Origin: an uncultured Lachnospiraceae bacterium
GTDB lineage: Bacteria > Bacillota > Clostridia > Lachnospirales > Lachnospiraceae
NCBI GenBank assembly: GCA_902476265.1
Contig: CABSCP010000015.1
Location: 18,590-82,589 of the forward strand
Direction: 5' to 3'
DNA: 64,000 nt
Positions 57,213 to 64,000 of the stretch are shown piece after piece; within the stretch, counting starts at the first letter, position 1; each line of letters starts with the position of its first letter. Made by a program: the position numbers and the translations under genes. A model generated the notes under the pieces. It was not told where the DNA came from, ran no database searches, and saw only the letters and a program-made list of their open reading frames with translations.

Positions 57213-58865
57213 TCAGACCCGGAAGCAGCTGCCTCCGACGAACTCCCGCACGATGGAATTATTCGGCAGGTTTTCGCTGCTCACTCCCAGAAAATAATCC
57301 AGGAATTTCAAAAGTCTTTTCGCCTCAAAATATTCCGGTTCATTCTTTCCGATCCCGTATAAAAGGGGCTCCGCATAGGTTTTCAGCACACAGAGTTCAT
57401 AGATCAGCACGGAATTGAACATGGCATCGGCACTTTCCTGATAGGGGAAAATGTTCTCCTCTTCCCCCCGGCGCACCGAAGGCCACTGGGCGATGGTCTG
57501 TTTGGCGGAAATCCCCCGGGTCCTGGCATCCCGCACCATGCGGCGTAAAAGCCGCCCGTCCGTGGTAGGAATGCGGTTGTGTTCATCCACGTTTAAACTG
57601 GTCAGGGCGCTGATATATATTTTGTATTTGCTGTCATTGGGCAGCGCATAGGACATTTTATCATTCAGGCCGTGGATCCCTTCAATAACGAGGATATCCT
57701 CTTTTCCCAGCTGCAGGGTATTGCCGTTATATTCCCTTCTGCCCGTTTTGAAGTTATAGGTGGGCATCTCCACCGTTTTCCCGTCCAGAAGGTCACACAT
57801 ATCCCGGTTAAACTGCTCTACATCGATGGCTTCCAGACATTCAAAATTATACTTGCCGTCGGCATCCTTCGGCGTAAATTCCCGGTCCACAAAATAATTG
57901 TCCACCGCGATGGGATGGGGCTGGAGTCCATGGGCTTTCAGCTGAATGGACAGGCGGTGGGAAAAAGTGGTTTTCCCGGAGGAAGAAGGACCGGCGATCA
58001 TCACAAATTTCACATGCCGGCGCGCAGCAATTTCCCCTGCAATGTGTCCGATCCTGCTTTCCTGCAGGGCTTCCTGTACCAGAATCAACTCTGTCAGATC
58101 CCCGCCGCAGATTTTATCATTCAGATCTCCCACCGTATCGATGCCGATCTGTTCTCCCCACTGTGTGGACTCCACCAGCGTGGTGAACAGTTTTTTGCGT
58201 TCCTCAAACAGGGGCGTTGTTTCCGGTTCCGCGGCGGAAGGAAGCATCAGCATCAGTCCGTTCTGATAGGGAATCAGATCAAAATATTCCAGGTATCCGG
58301 TGTTAGGCACCATATAACCGTAATTATAATCATAGTACCCATCCAGACAGTATACATTCACATAGGAACCTCTGCGGTAACGGAATAGCTGCACCTTATC
58401 CGACATTCCCTGCTTTGCAAACAGGCCAATGGCTTCATCTGTCGACCATGCTTTTTTGGTAAAAGGGATTCCGGCCGCCACCAATTCCTGCATCCTGTTT
58501 TTCACTTTTTTAATAAAGGAGGCATCCACTTTCAGACCGCCTCTGGGGGAGCAGTAAAGCCCCTTTCCCACGGAAAATTCCACTTTCAGCTTCCCACTCT
58601 CGGGCGCGCCCGTCACATCGGCCGCCGCCTTCATCAAAAGCATGGTGGCGCTTCTGACATAGGTATCGTGACCGATGCGGTTCTTCGTTGTCAGAAATGT
58701 GACCACCGCCTGATCCTTTATCTCTTTAAAAAGCTCCTTGATCTTACCGTCCGCAATCGCCAGCACAATTTTATGCTCATAGGCAGGCTGTATTTTTTCC
58801 GCGATCTGCCCGTATGTTGTATGCTCCTCGCAGCAAAATTCTTTTCCGTCCACTCTGACAGTCAT
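57213..58865 (-). CDS. TGS-domain uridine/nucleoside kinase
   Basis: 550 residues. Residues 1-60 are a TGS domain (VRVDGKEFCCEEHTTYGQIAEKI). Next is a ThrRS/AlaRS second-additional-domain-like region (RIGHDTYVRSATMLLM to about 260). The C-terminal P-loop kinase has Walker A GPSSSGKTT at about 293-301, IAVDNYFVDREFTPKD, IDVEQFNRDMCDLL, MPTYNFKTGRREYNG, VIEGIHGLNDKM, and the RLLRRMVRDARTRG Arg region, as in Udk. The fusion is a recurrent Firmicutes form, annotated as nucleoside or uridine kinase. Its exact substrate is untested. Its stop is 46 bp before the rnpB promoter and it follows trmK by 22 bp. Confidence 0.9.
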   Translation of the reverse strand: MTVRVDGKEFCCEEHTTYGQIAEKIQPAYEHKIVLAIADGKIKELFKEIKDQAVVTFLTTKNRIGHDTYVRSATMLLMKAAADVTGAPESGKLKVEFSVGKGLYCSPRGGLKVDASFIKKVKNRMQELVAAGIPFTKKAWSTDEAIGLFAKQGMSDKVQLFRYRRGSYVNVYCLDGYYDYNYGYMVPNTGYLEYFDLIPYQNGLMLMLPSAAEPETTPLFEERKKLFTTLVESTQWGEQIGIDTVGDLNDKICGGDLTELILVQEALQESRIGHIAGEIAARRHVKFVMIAGPSSSGKTTFSHRLSIQLKAHGLQPHPIAVDNYFVDREFTPKDADGKYNFECLEAIDVEQFNRDMCDLLDGKTVEMPTYNFKTGRREYNGNTLQLGKEDILVIEGIHGLNDKMSYALPNDSKYKIYISALTSLNVDEHNRIPTTDGRLLRRMVRDARTRGISAKQTIAQWPSVRRGEEENIFPYQESADAMFNSVLIYELCVLKTYAEPLLYGIGKNEPEYFEAKRLLKFLDYFLGVSSENLPNNSIVREFVGGSCFRV

Positions 58866-58887
58866 TCCGGTATCCCTTCTTTCATTT

Positions 58888-59706
58888 TCATTGATTGCGC
58901 ATCAGATCCAGCACCTTGCCCGCAAGGGAAATCCTGTTTTCCAGTTCCTCTGTCCTCCGGCGGATGCGCTCCGGCTTTCCGGCATCCTCTCCTTCTTTTT
59001 CGGGTACCGGCAGTTCCCTGAGCAATGCAGCATTCTGTGTTATTGTATGTTCCAAAAAGGAAAGTAATACGGCATTTTTCTCCCGGATGAGGGATGCGCC
59101 AAAACACGCACAGGCCTGGCAGTACTCTTCTTCGCTAAATCCTGCCTCCCGCATCCGCTCTTTCTGCAGACGATTCCGGCTGCAGGCTTCCTGCACCGCT
59201 TTTGTATTCTCCGGTTTCCTGTCATTCACCGCCAGCATCACCGGATAGTATTTCCCGTCTTCGAAAACCATATCCTCCTGTATGATGGTAAATCGAAGCT
59301 GTGCCAAACACCGCCGTACCAGCCACACCTCCGACTGGGGTTCCAGGATACAGGCGGACAGCTGCTCTGTTTTACTGACTGCATCGCTTAAAATGCGGAC
59401 TGTCAGTTTGCCCCCCATCCCCGCTGCGATCATGACATCGGCCTCTCCCGCTCCCACAGGGACCTGTAAAAGGCCGTCCGAGAGGACCGGAATGATGCGC
59501 TCCTGCAAACCGCTCCGGCAAATATGTTCTTTCGCTCTTGCCAGCGGACCCGGCCGCACATCAGCCGCATACACCCTGGGGCAGATTCCGTTCTGTACCA
59601 GATAAATCGAAACGAAACCATGGTCACAGCCTATATCTGCTGCAATATGCCCGGCAGGCACCATATCCGCCACCGCCTGCATTCTTTTTGATAAAACTGC
59701 TGTCAT
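58888..59706 (-). CDS. trmK: tRNA (adenine-N1)-methyltransferase TrmK
   Basis: 272 residues. Class I SAM methyltransferase: motif I ADIGCDHGFVSIYLVQNG, YAADVRPGPLARAKEHI (acid after strand 2), then VLSDGLLQV and IAAGMGGKLTVRIL, which is the TrmK family hallmark. The C-terminal half is a coiled helical arm (KERMREAGFSEEEYC; RRRTEELENRI). It methylates A22 of tRNA in related bacteria. GGAGGTACGG precedes the ATG. It is the first gene of a unit with the TGS-kinase. Confidence 0.93.
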   Translation of the reverse strand: MTAVLSKRMQAVADMVPAGHIAADIGCDHGFVSIYLVQNGICPRVYAADVRPGPLARAKEHICRSGLQERIIPVLSDGLLQVPVGAGEADVMIAAGMGGKLTVRILSDAVSKTEQLSACILEPQSEVWLVRRCLAQLRFTIIQEDMVFEDGKYYPVMLAVNDRKPENTKAVQEACSRNRLQKERMREAGFSEEEYCQACACFGASLIREKNAVLLSFLEHTITQNAALLRELPVPEKEGEDAGKPERIRRRTEELENRISLAGKVLDLMRNQ

Positions 59707-59775
59707 CCGTACCTCCGCGCTATCTCCGGTGTCTCTGTATCTTTGTTTCCCACACCGGCCGTTTCATTTGTCTAA

Positions 59776-59804
59776 AGTTTAACTTAGGCTTTCCTTCTTG
59801 TCAA
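59776..59804 (-). promoter_or_regulatory. trmK promoter
   Basis: Minus strand: perfect -35 TTGACA (59799-59804), 17-bp spacer, -10 TAAACT (59776-59781). The -35 overlaps the stop codon of the M14 gene. Confidence 0.75.
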
Positions 59805-61087
59805 ATGTTAATCTGTGTCATTCCCCCCAGGAAAATGCCTTTGTTATCCTCATAAATTCCTCCGAACAGCGCCATGGGAAGAGGATTTTCGCCCGCCCCC
59901 GCCTCTATCGTATAGCCCGGCCGGTTATAATCCTGGATGAACCAATCCTTATATCCTGCAAAACCCGATAAATCCGGCGTCAATTCCAGCGTATAACCGC
60001 TTACACGGCTGAAATATTCTCCGATCTCCCGGGATCTTTCCGGTTCATAGTCCAAGTACTTCCAGTAGATCACTTCCCCCTGGGTATGGTATGCCAGGAT
60101 GAGAGAAAAATCATGTTCTCTCGTAAAATTGTAAACGGCAGCGCTTTCCGGCGCTACAAGAGGCGCCGAACCCACATAATCCCTGGGAGCCGGAGAAGTA
60201 TAACCCTGGGCATATTTGATCTGTCTGGCGTTTTCCCAGCCTGCAGGGAACTGCAGGTTTAAGTCCACACCGTCAATATTGGCCTTCCATCCGTCCGGAA
60301 ACGGAATCTGCGGGTAATCTGCCGCAATCCGCGCCGCCTGCCTGTAAAAATCCCTCCACACAAAATCCCTTTCTCCCAAAATGCCGTTCACCAGATCCAC
60401 ACCGTCGGGGTTGACCATAGGCACCAGATACAGACTGAAATTTTCAAACAGCCCGGCCGCAGACCCCCCGTACAGCTCCTTTCCTTCCGCATAAGCTTCC
60501 GCATACTCTTCCGCAAATTTTAACAGAAGGGGGGTGGTGATACTTTCATTGGCATGATAGGACGCGCTGTAAAAAACCTCCTTTTCCCCGTTCCCGATCC
60601 GAAGGCACAAAAGGGGTCTTCCCATCACGCTGTTTCCGATACTGCTGCTTTTCAGAAACGGATACCTGGCCAAAAGTCCTTCCACGATCCATGCATTTAA
60701 GAACGAAGAAGGCTCCACATTTTCCGGCGTCAGCGGAAAATCCAAAGGAATAACAATATTCGACCCAATCTGCAGATTTTCCGGCGCCAGTGTCGGATTT
60801 GCCCTCAGAATGGCCTCTTCCCGGGTCCGATACCGTCTGGCAAATTCATAGACCGTATCCCCTGCTCTGACAACGGCATTGACAAACCCTTTCAAATACG
60901 GTTCCAGCTTCCGCCACACCTCTGCATCAACAGCGCATGGCACAGCGGCGCCCAAAAATTCCCGCAGCATGGCGCAGGTCGCCCTCCCGAAGATACCGTC
61001 AATCTCTGTCGGATAGCCTGCTCTTGTCAGGGCAAGCTGAAGATATTTCACCAGCGTGCCTCTGTCTCCCTGAAATAATGTTCTCAT
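59801..61087 (-). CDS. M14 family peptidase with peptidoglycan-binding and LysM domains
   Basis: 428 residues; start at the ATG at 61087 (AGGCGG upstream) rather than the ATG eight codons earlier. A PG_binding_1 domain at about 5-60 (GDRGTLVKYLQLALTRAGYP, EIDGIFGRAT) and a LysM at about 70-115 (VVRAGDTVYEFARRYRT, NPTLAPENLQIGSNIVIP) precede the peptidase. Zinc ligands His178 and Glu181 (SYHANES), His334 (AYHTQGE), and general base Glu395 (YTIEAGAGE) are present. It resembles gamma-D-glutamyl-diamino acid endopeptidases that cut wall peptides. No signal peptide is seen, as in Bacillus sphaericus-type endopeptidase I tied to spores; it may act in the mother cell or on wall fragments. Confidence 0.9.
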   Translation of the reverse strand: MRTLFQGDRGTLVKYLQLALTRAGYPTEIDGIFGRATCAMLREFLGAAVPCAVDAEVWRKLEPYLKGFVNAVVRAGDTVYEFARRYRTREEAILRANPTLAPENLQIGSNIVIPLDFPLTPENVEPSSFLNAWIVEGLLARYPFLKSSSIGNSVMGRPLLCLRIGNGEKEVFYSASYHANESITTPLLLKFAEEYAEAYAEGKELYGGSAAGLFENFSLYLVPMVNPDGVDLVNGILGERDFVWRDFYRQAARIAADYPQIPFPDGWKANIDGVDLNLQFPAGWENARQIKYAQGYTSPAPRDYVGSAPLVAPESAAVYNFTREHDFSLILAYHTQGEVIYWKYLDYEPERSREIGEYFSRVSGYTLELTPDLSGFAGYKDWFIQDYNRPGYTIEAGAGENPLPMALFGGIYEDNKGIFLGGMTQINI

Positions 61088-61199
61088 TTTTGTCCGCCTG
61101 TTTCTCATAATGTCTGTAGCATTATATGAAACCGGACGGAGGAATTTTACAATACCGCCGAAATATGTTAGATCGCTCTGTCATTCAGTTTCAAAAGCA

Positions 61200-62057
61200 T
61201 CACTTCCGATACATACGCGGCGTTACACCAAAAAACCTGCGGAACATCTGCGTATAATAACTCTGCCCGCTAAAACCGCACCTGGAAGCCACCTCGCCGA
61301 TGGAACAGCCGGTATTTCGCAGCAGTTCCCGGCTCTTTTTCAGACGATAGAAAATCAGATAATCAATTGGCGATTGGCCCATATATCTGGTGAAAATCTG
61401 GCAGCACCTGCTTCGACAGACCTTACCAGCCGCGGCAATATCGGAAAGGGTTACTTTTTCCTGATAGTGCGTGTGAATGTATTCTGTCATGTCGTACAGG
61501 CTCAGCCATTTTGCATCATGGGCATTACCGTGAGCATCTGATTGGATCATTGGCACCACCGCGCCGCATAATTCCAGCACATAGGATAGTGTGAGAAAGA
61601 CATTGGGGTTGCCCGTTTGTATCTCGTGCAGAATTTTGGGATAAAGAGAGAGTACCGGCTTATAACCCTCCTTCTCTAACAGCACATAATCACTGCATTC
61701 CGGGATGGTTTTGGCTGCCATAAGCTGTTCCACTGCGGGGAGTTCCTTTGGAAACAACGCGGGAGAAACGGTAATCACAAGATATCTGCATGGTGTAAGC
61801 TCGCGGGAATAATTGTAATGCAGCCTTTGGCTGTTGACGAATATGCCGTCTCCTGTTCCCAGATGAACATTCTCTCCATTTATAAAATAATCCATTACGC
61901 CTTCCAGCACCAGATTGAATTCAAAGTCAGGGTGAAAGTGACAGCCTACGGTATATTGATTTTGGGCCGCCAATTTTCCAATTCCGGCATAAAGCGGAAA
62001 ATCGGGGATAGGATAAGGCAAAATTTCCGATAGATCCGATAATATTTCAAGTCCCAT
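61200..62057 (-). CDS. AraC family regulator with cupin sensor
   Basis: 285 residues. The N-terminal cupin-type domain (about 30-130) has CHFHPDFEFNLVLEGVMDYFI and GDGIFVNSQRLHYNYS. The C-terminal AraC double HTH (about 185-283) has VTLSDIAAAGKVCRSRCCQIFTRYMGQSP and CSIGEVASRCGFSGQSYYTQMFRRFFGVTP. It is divergent from a MATE exporter gene and likely controls it in response to a small ligand. GGGACAAAAC precedes the ATG. Confidence 0.92.
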   Translation of the reverse strand: MGLEILSDLSEILPYPIPDFPLYAGIGKLAAQNQYTVGCHFHPDFEFNLVLEGVMDYFINGENVHLGTGDGIFVNSQRLHYNYSRELTPCRYLVITVSPALFPKELPAVEQLMAAKTIPECSDYVLLEKEGYKPVLSLYPKILHEIQTGNPNVFLTLSYVLELCGAVVPMIQSDAHGNAHDAKWLSLYDMTEYIHTHYQEKVTLSDIAAAGKVCRSRCCQIFTRYMGQSPIDYLIFYRLKKSRELLRNTGCSIGEVASRCGFSGQSYYTQMFRRFFGVTPRMYRK

Positions 62058-62090
62058 GTTTTGTCCCTCATAATATACGATATTTATAAT

Positions 62091-62170
62091 ACTATATTAT
62101 TTATTGATAAAAGCAGCAATAATCTTATGATATAATTACAAAAAATTTGATAATGACCGAGGCATTCGGT
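62091..62170. promoter_or_regulatory. araC/MATE divergent control region
   Basis: Minus strand promoter for araC: -35 TTGCTG (62114-62119), 17-bp spacer, -10 TATAGT (62091-62096). Toward the MATE gene, an inverted repeat ACCGA-GGCAT-TCGGT lies at 62156-62170 and no good sigma-70 -10/-35 pair is seen, which suits an activator-dependent promoter. The rest of 62058-62262 is AT-rich with no gene. Confidence 0.5.
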
Positions 62171-62262
62171 GAGAATGAAAAAATCCAGCTGAAAATGTTT
62201 TGGGTATATGTGGCGCTTTTGATTGGACTAGAACGATACAGAGATTAAAGGAAGGAATGGGT

Positions 62263-63642
62263 ATGAATTCAAGAATTATTTTATCAACTGATCAAAAAGA
62301 ATTTTACAAAGAATTATTTTCCCTCGCAGTACCGATAGGGCTTCAGAATCTGCTTGTGGCCCTTATTGGTGCAACCGATGCCCTGATGCTGGGACGTTTT
62401 TCGCAGGACGCCGTTTCCTCCGTTTCGCTTGCCAATCAGGTCGTATTCATTATGAATCTGTTTATCGGCGCGGTGGTTGGCGGCGATGGAGTGCTTTTGG
62501 CTCAATATTGGGGCAAAGGCAACAGAACTATGGTAAAAAACATATTCTGTACGATTCTCAAATGGGCATTAGGGATTTCCCTTGTATTCTTTGGACTTGC
62601 CATGTTCATTCCTGAAACGCTTATGCGGATTTATACGCCTGAACCGGAGCTGATTGAGATCGGTGTCTCCTATCTGCGCGCGGTGGCGTTCTCGTATCTG
62701 TTCTCAGGCATTACCAATTGCTACTATCTTATGATGAAGCTGGAAGGAAAAGCCCTTAAGAGTGTTTATATTTCTGTCGTAACCCTTATCACCGATATGG
62801 TAATTGACCTTTTCCTCATCTATGGCCTTTGCGGAGTTCCCAGGCTGGGGGCAAACGGTTCCGCGTATTCCACCGTTGTGGTTGAGCTGGTGGCGCTCGT
62901 GTGGTGTATTATAGAATCTCACAGAAAAGACGCTATCCGTCCCGATTTGAATGGCTTTCGGTGGTTTTCAAAATCAATCACAAGGGATATGTTCCAGGTG
63001 TCCCTTCCCATGCTTGTGAGTTCTCTCGCCTGGGGGCTTGGTTTCTCGCTGCATTCCTTAATTATGGGGCATCTTGGTTCAGATGCAACCGCGGCCGCAT
63101 CCATTACCTCTGTGGCGCAGGAACTGATTACCTGTGTTTGCAAGGGCATCTCCGCCGGTGCGGGTATTATGGTGGGCAAGCTGCTCGGCAGGAATCTGTT
63201 TGACAAGGCCAGGGAGTACGGGAAACGCTTCTGTTATATTTCCTTCTGGACAGGCGGCATCCATATGGCGCTGCTTTGTATTCTGGCACCTGTTATTACC
63301 ATATTTTTTGTGCTGTCCGAAATCGCAAAACAGTATCTGATTATGATGCTTTTGTTCAGCGGTGTTTATGTGTTTGCATATTCGATTAATACGATCGTTG
63401 TATGTGGTGTTTTCCCGGCGGGCGGTGACTCCAGATACGATGCCGTCAGCGTGTTTTTTGCCTCCTGGTGCTTTGCTCTGCCCCTAGCGCTCCTGGGGAC
63501 ATTCGTGTTTGATTTGCCCGTAATGGCAGTATATATTCTGATGTGCGCAGACGAAATCGTAAAGCTTCCGTTTATACTTCCCAGGTATAAAAAATTTCTG
63601 TGGCTGAAGAATCTGACGAGGGAGGAAAATGCTGCGGCATAA
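62263..63642 (+). CDS. MATE family efflux transporter
   Basis: 459 residues from the ATG at 62263, with AAAGGAAGG 7 nt upstream; earlier in-frame starts lack spacing. It has twelve helices in two halves. Motifs: FSLAVPIGLQNLLVALIGATDALMLG (helix 1), SSVSLANQVVFIMNLFIGAVVGGDG, and VSLPMLVSSLAWGLGFSLHSLIMGHLG at the start of half two. It resembles the YpnP/DinF-like MATE groups rather than the paralogue at 33927-35270. It is probably regulated by the divergent AraC protein; substrate unknown. Confidence 0.92.
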   Translation: MNSRIILSTDQKEFYKELFSLAVPIGLQNLLVALIGATDALMLGRFSQDAVSSVSLANQVVFIMNLFIGAVVGGDGVLLAQYWGKGNRTMVKNIFCTILKWALGISLVFFGLAMFIPETLMRIYTPEPELIEIGVSYLRAVAFSYLFSGITNCYYLMMKLEGKALKSVYISVVTLITDMVIDLFLIYGLCGVPRLGANGSAYSTVVVELVALVWCIIESHRKDAIRPDLNGFRWFSKSITRDMFQVSLPMLVSSLAWGLGFSLHSLIMGHLGSDATAAASITSVAQELITCVCKGISAGAGIMVGKLLGRNLFDKAREYGKRFCYISFWTGGIHMALLCILAPVITIFFVLSEIAKQYLIMMLLFSGVYVFAYSINTIVVCGVFPAGGDSRYDAVSVFFASWCFALPLALLGTFVFDLPVMAVYILMCADEIVKLPFILPRYKKFLWLKNLTREENAAA

Positions 63643-63657
63643 CGGTATTTCTTACAT

Positions 63658-64000
63658 TTCGCTCCGGGCTTTCGCCCTTCGCTCATGGAGACGCTCACCA
63701 AAAATAAACGGAATCATGCAAGCATGATTCCAGTCCCCCACTCCCTCCACGCTGCTGGATTAACCCCCATGCTCACGCATGGGGCTCCATTCGCTACGGG
63801 CTTTCGCCCTCCGCTCATGGAGACGCTCACCAAAAACAAACGGAATCATGCTTGCATGATTCCGGTCCCCCACTCCCTCCACGCTGCTGGATTAACCCCC
63901 ATGCTCACGCATGGGGCTCCATTCGCTACGGGCTTTCGCCCTCCGCTCATGGAGACGCTCACCAAAAATAAACGGAATCATGCTTGCATGATTCCGGTCC
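63658..64000. repeat. Tandem array of a 132-bp repeat with internal palindromes
   Basis: Three copies begin near 63658, 63790 and 63922 (exact 132-bp spacing) and the third is cut by the window end. Copies are nearly identical, the first being the most divergent. Each has three symmetric parts: GGGC/GCCC; GGAATCATGC-NN-GCATGATTCC (63710-63731 in copy 1, 63842-63863 in copy 2); and CCCCATG/CATGGGG (63765-63784). The two-base centre is AA in copy 1 and TT in copies 2 and 3. It starts 15 bp after the MATE stop. There is no spacer variation, so it is not CRISPR, and no ORF. Confidence 0.88.

Noticed and set aside
63658..64000. CRISPR array
   Set aside because: The period is 132 bp, units are identical along their whole length with no variable spacers, and no cas genes are present.

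Overview
The window looks like chromosomal DNA of a Gram-positive anaerobe of the Clostridia, most likely Lachnospiraceae. The reasons are a moderate GC content, strong AGGAGG-type ribosome binding sites, lipoprotein signal peptides, compact same-strand operons, a separate pyrI next to pyrB, PadR/DUF1700 and YesM/YesN regulators, and many small multidrug and metal transport cassettes. No prophage, CRISPR array, transposase, rRNA or tRNA was recognised. The one structural RNA gene I can name is rnpB (RNase P RNA, minus strand, about 56771-57132).

Layout. 1-0.4 kb: start of a probable rnr and secG. 0.8-15 kb: two oligopeptide ABC systems on the minus strand. System 1 is oppBCDF with a separately promoted oppA whose protein appears circularly permuted. 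System 2 is oppA-B-C-D-F plus a small membrane protein, and its OppC carries a large extra extracytoplasmic domain. 15-20 kb: a small membrane protein, a cytosolic M3 oligopeptidase (a plausible consumer of imported peptides), a PAS-GGDEF-EAL protein and enolase. 20.5-24.2 kb: a GntR-controlled ABC-2 exporter with a consensus promoter and an overlapping operator. 24.4-29.6 kb: a membrane diguanylate cyclase, gpmI, and a probable Mn efflux pair (CDF plus MntP). 29.6-33.5 kb: a heterodimeric multidrug ABC exporter preceded by a 31-codon leader ORF and two terminator hairpins, which looks like drug-responsive attenuation. 33.9-35.8 kb: a MATE exporter and a PH-like protein.

35.9-44.9 kb: one minus-strand operon with a substrate-binding lipoprotein, two permeases, two ATPases, a cytoplasmic sulfatase and a YesM/YesN-type two-component system. 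It looks like a system for importing and desulfating a small sulfated compound. 45.2-47.4 kb: pyrB-pyrI with an attenuator-like leader, and an unknown protein. 47.4-49.3 kb: a PadR/DUF1700 cassette. 49.4-56.6 kb: an eight-gene zinc operon with two G3E (COG0523) GTPases, one having a 38-histidine linker and the other a TIGR03943-like C-terminal domain, plus ZnuABC, a ZIP transporter, a CmpB-like membrane protein and YlmH. 56.7-61.1 kb: rnpB, a TGS-domain nucleoside kinase, trmK and an M14 peptidase. 61.2-64 kb: AraC/MATE divergent genes and a 132-bp tandem repeat running off the end.

Two cross-cutting themes stand out. First, three large imperfect palindromes (465-694, 23998-24147, 33499-33721) sit between genes. 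Two share a 94-bp core with paired, compensating substitutions and have unrelated but self-complementary arms. Second, many operons have terminator-like hairpins in their 5' leaders (opp1, eno, gpmI, pyrB, the multidrug exporter), suggesting heavy use of attenuation or 5'-end structures. All family assignments are by reading; no database search was run.
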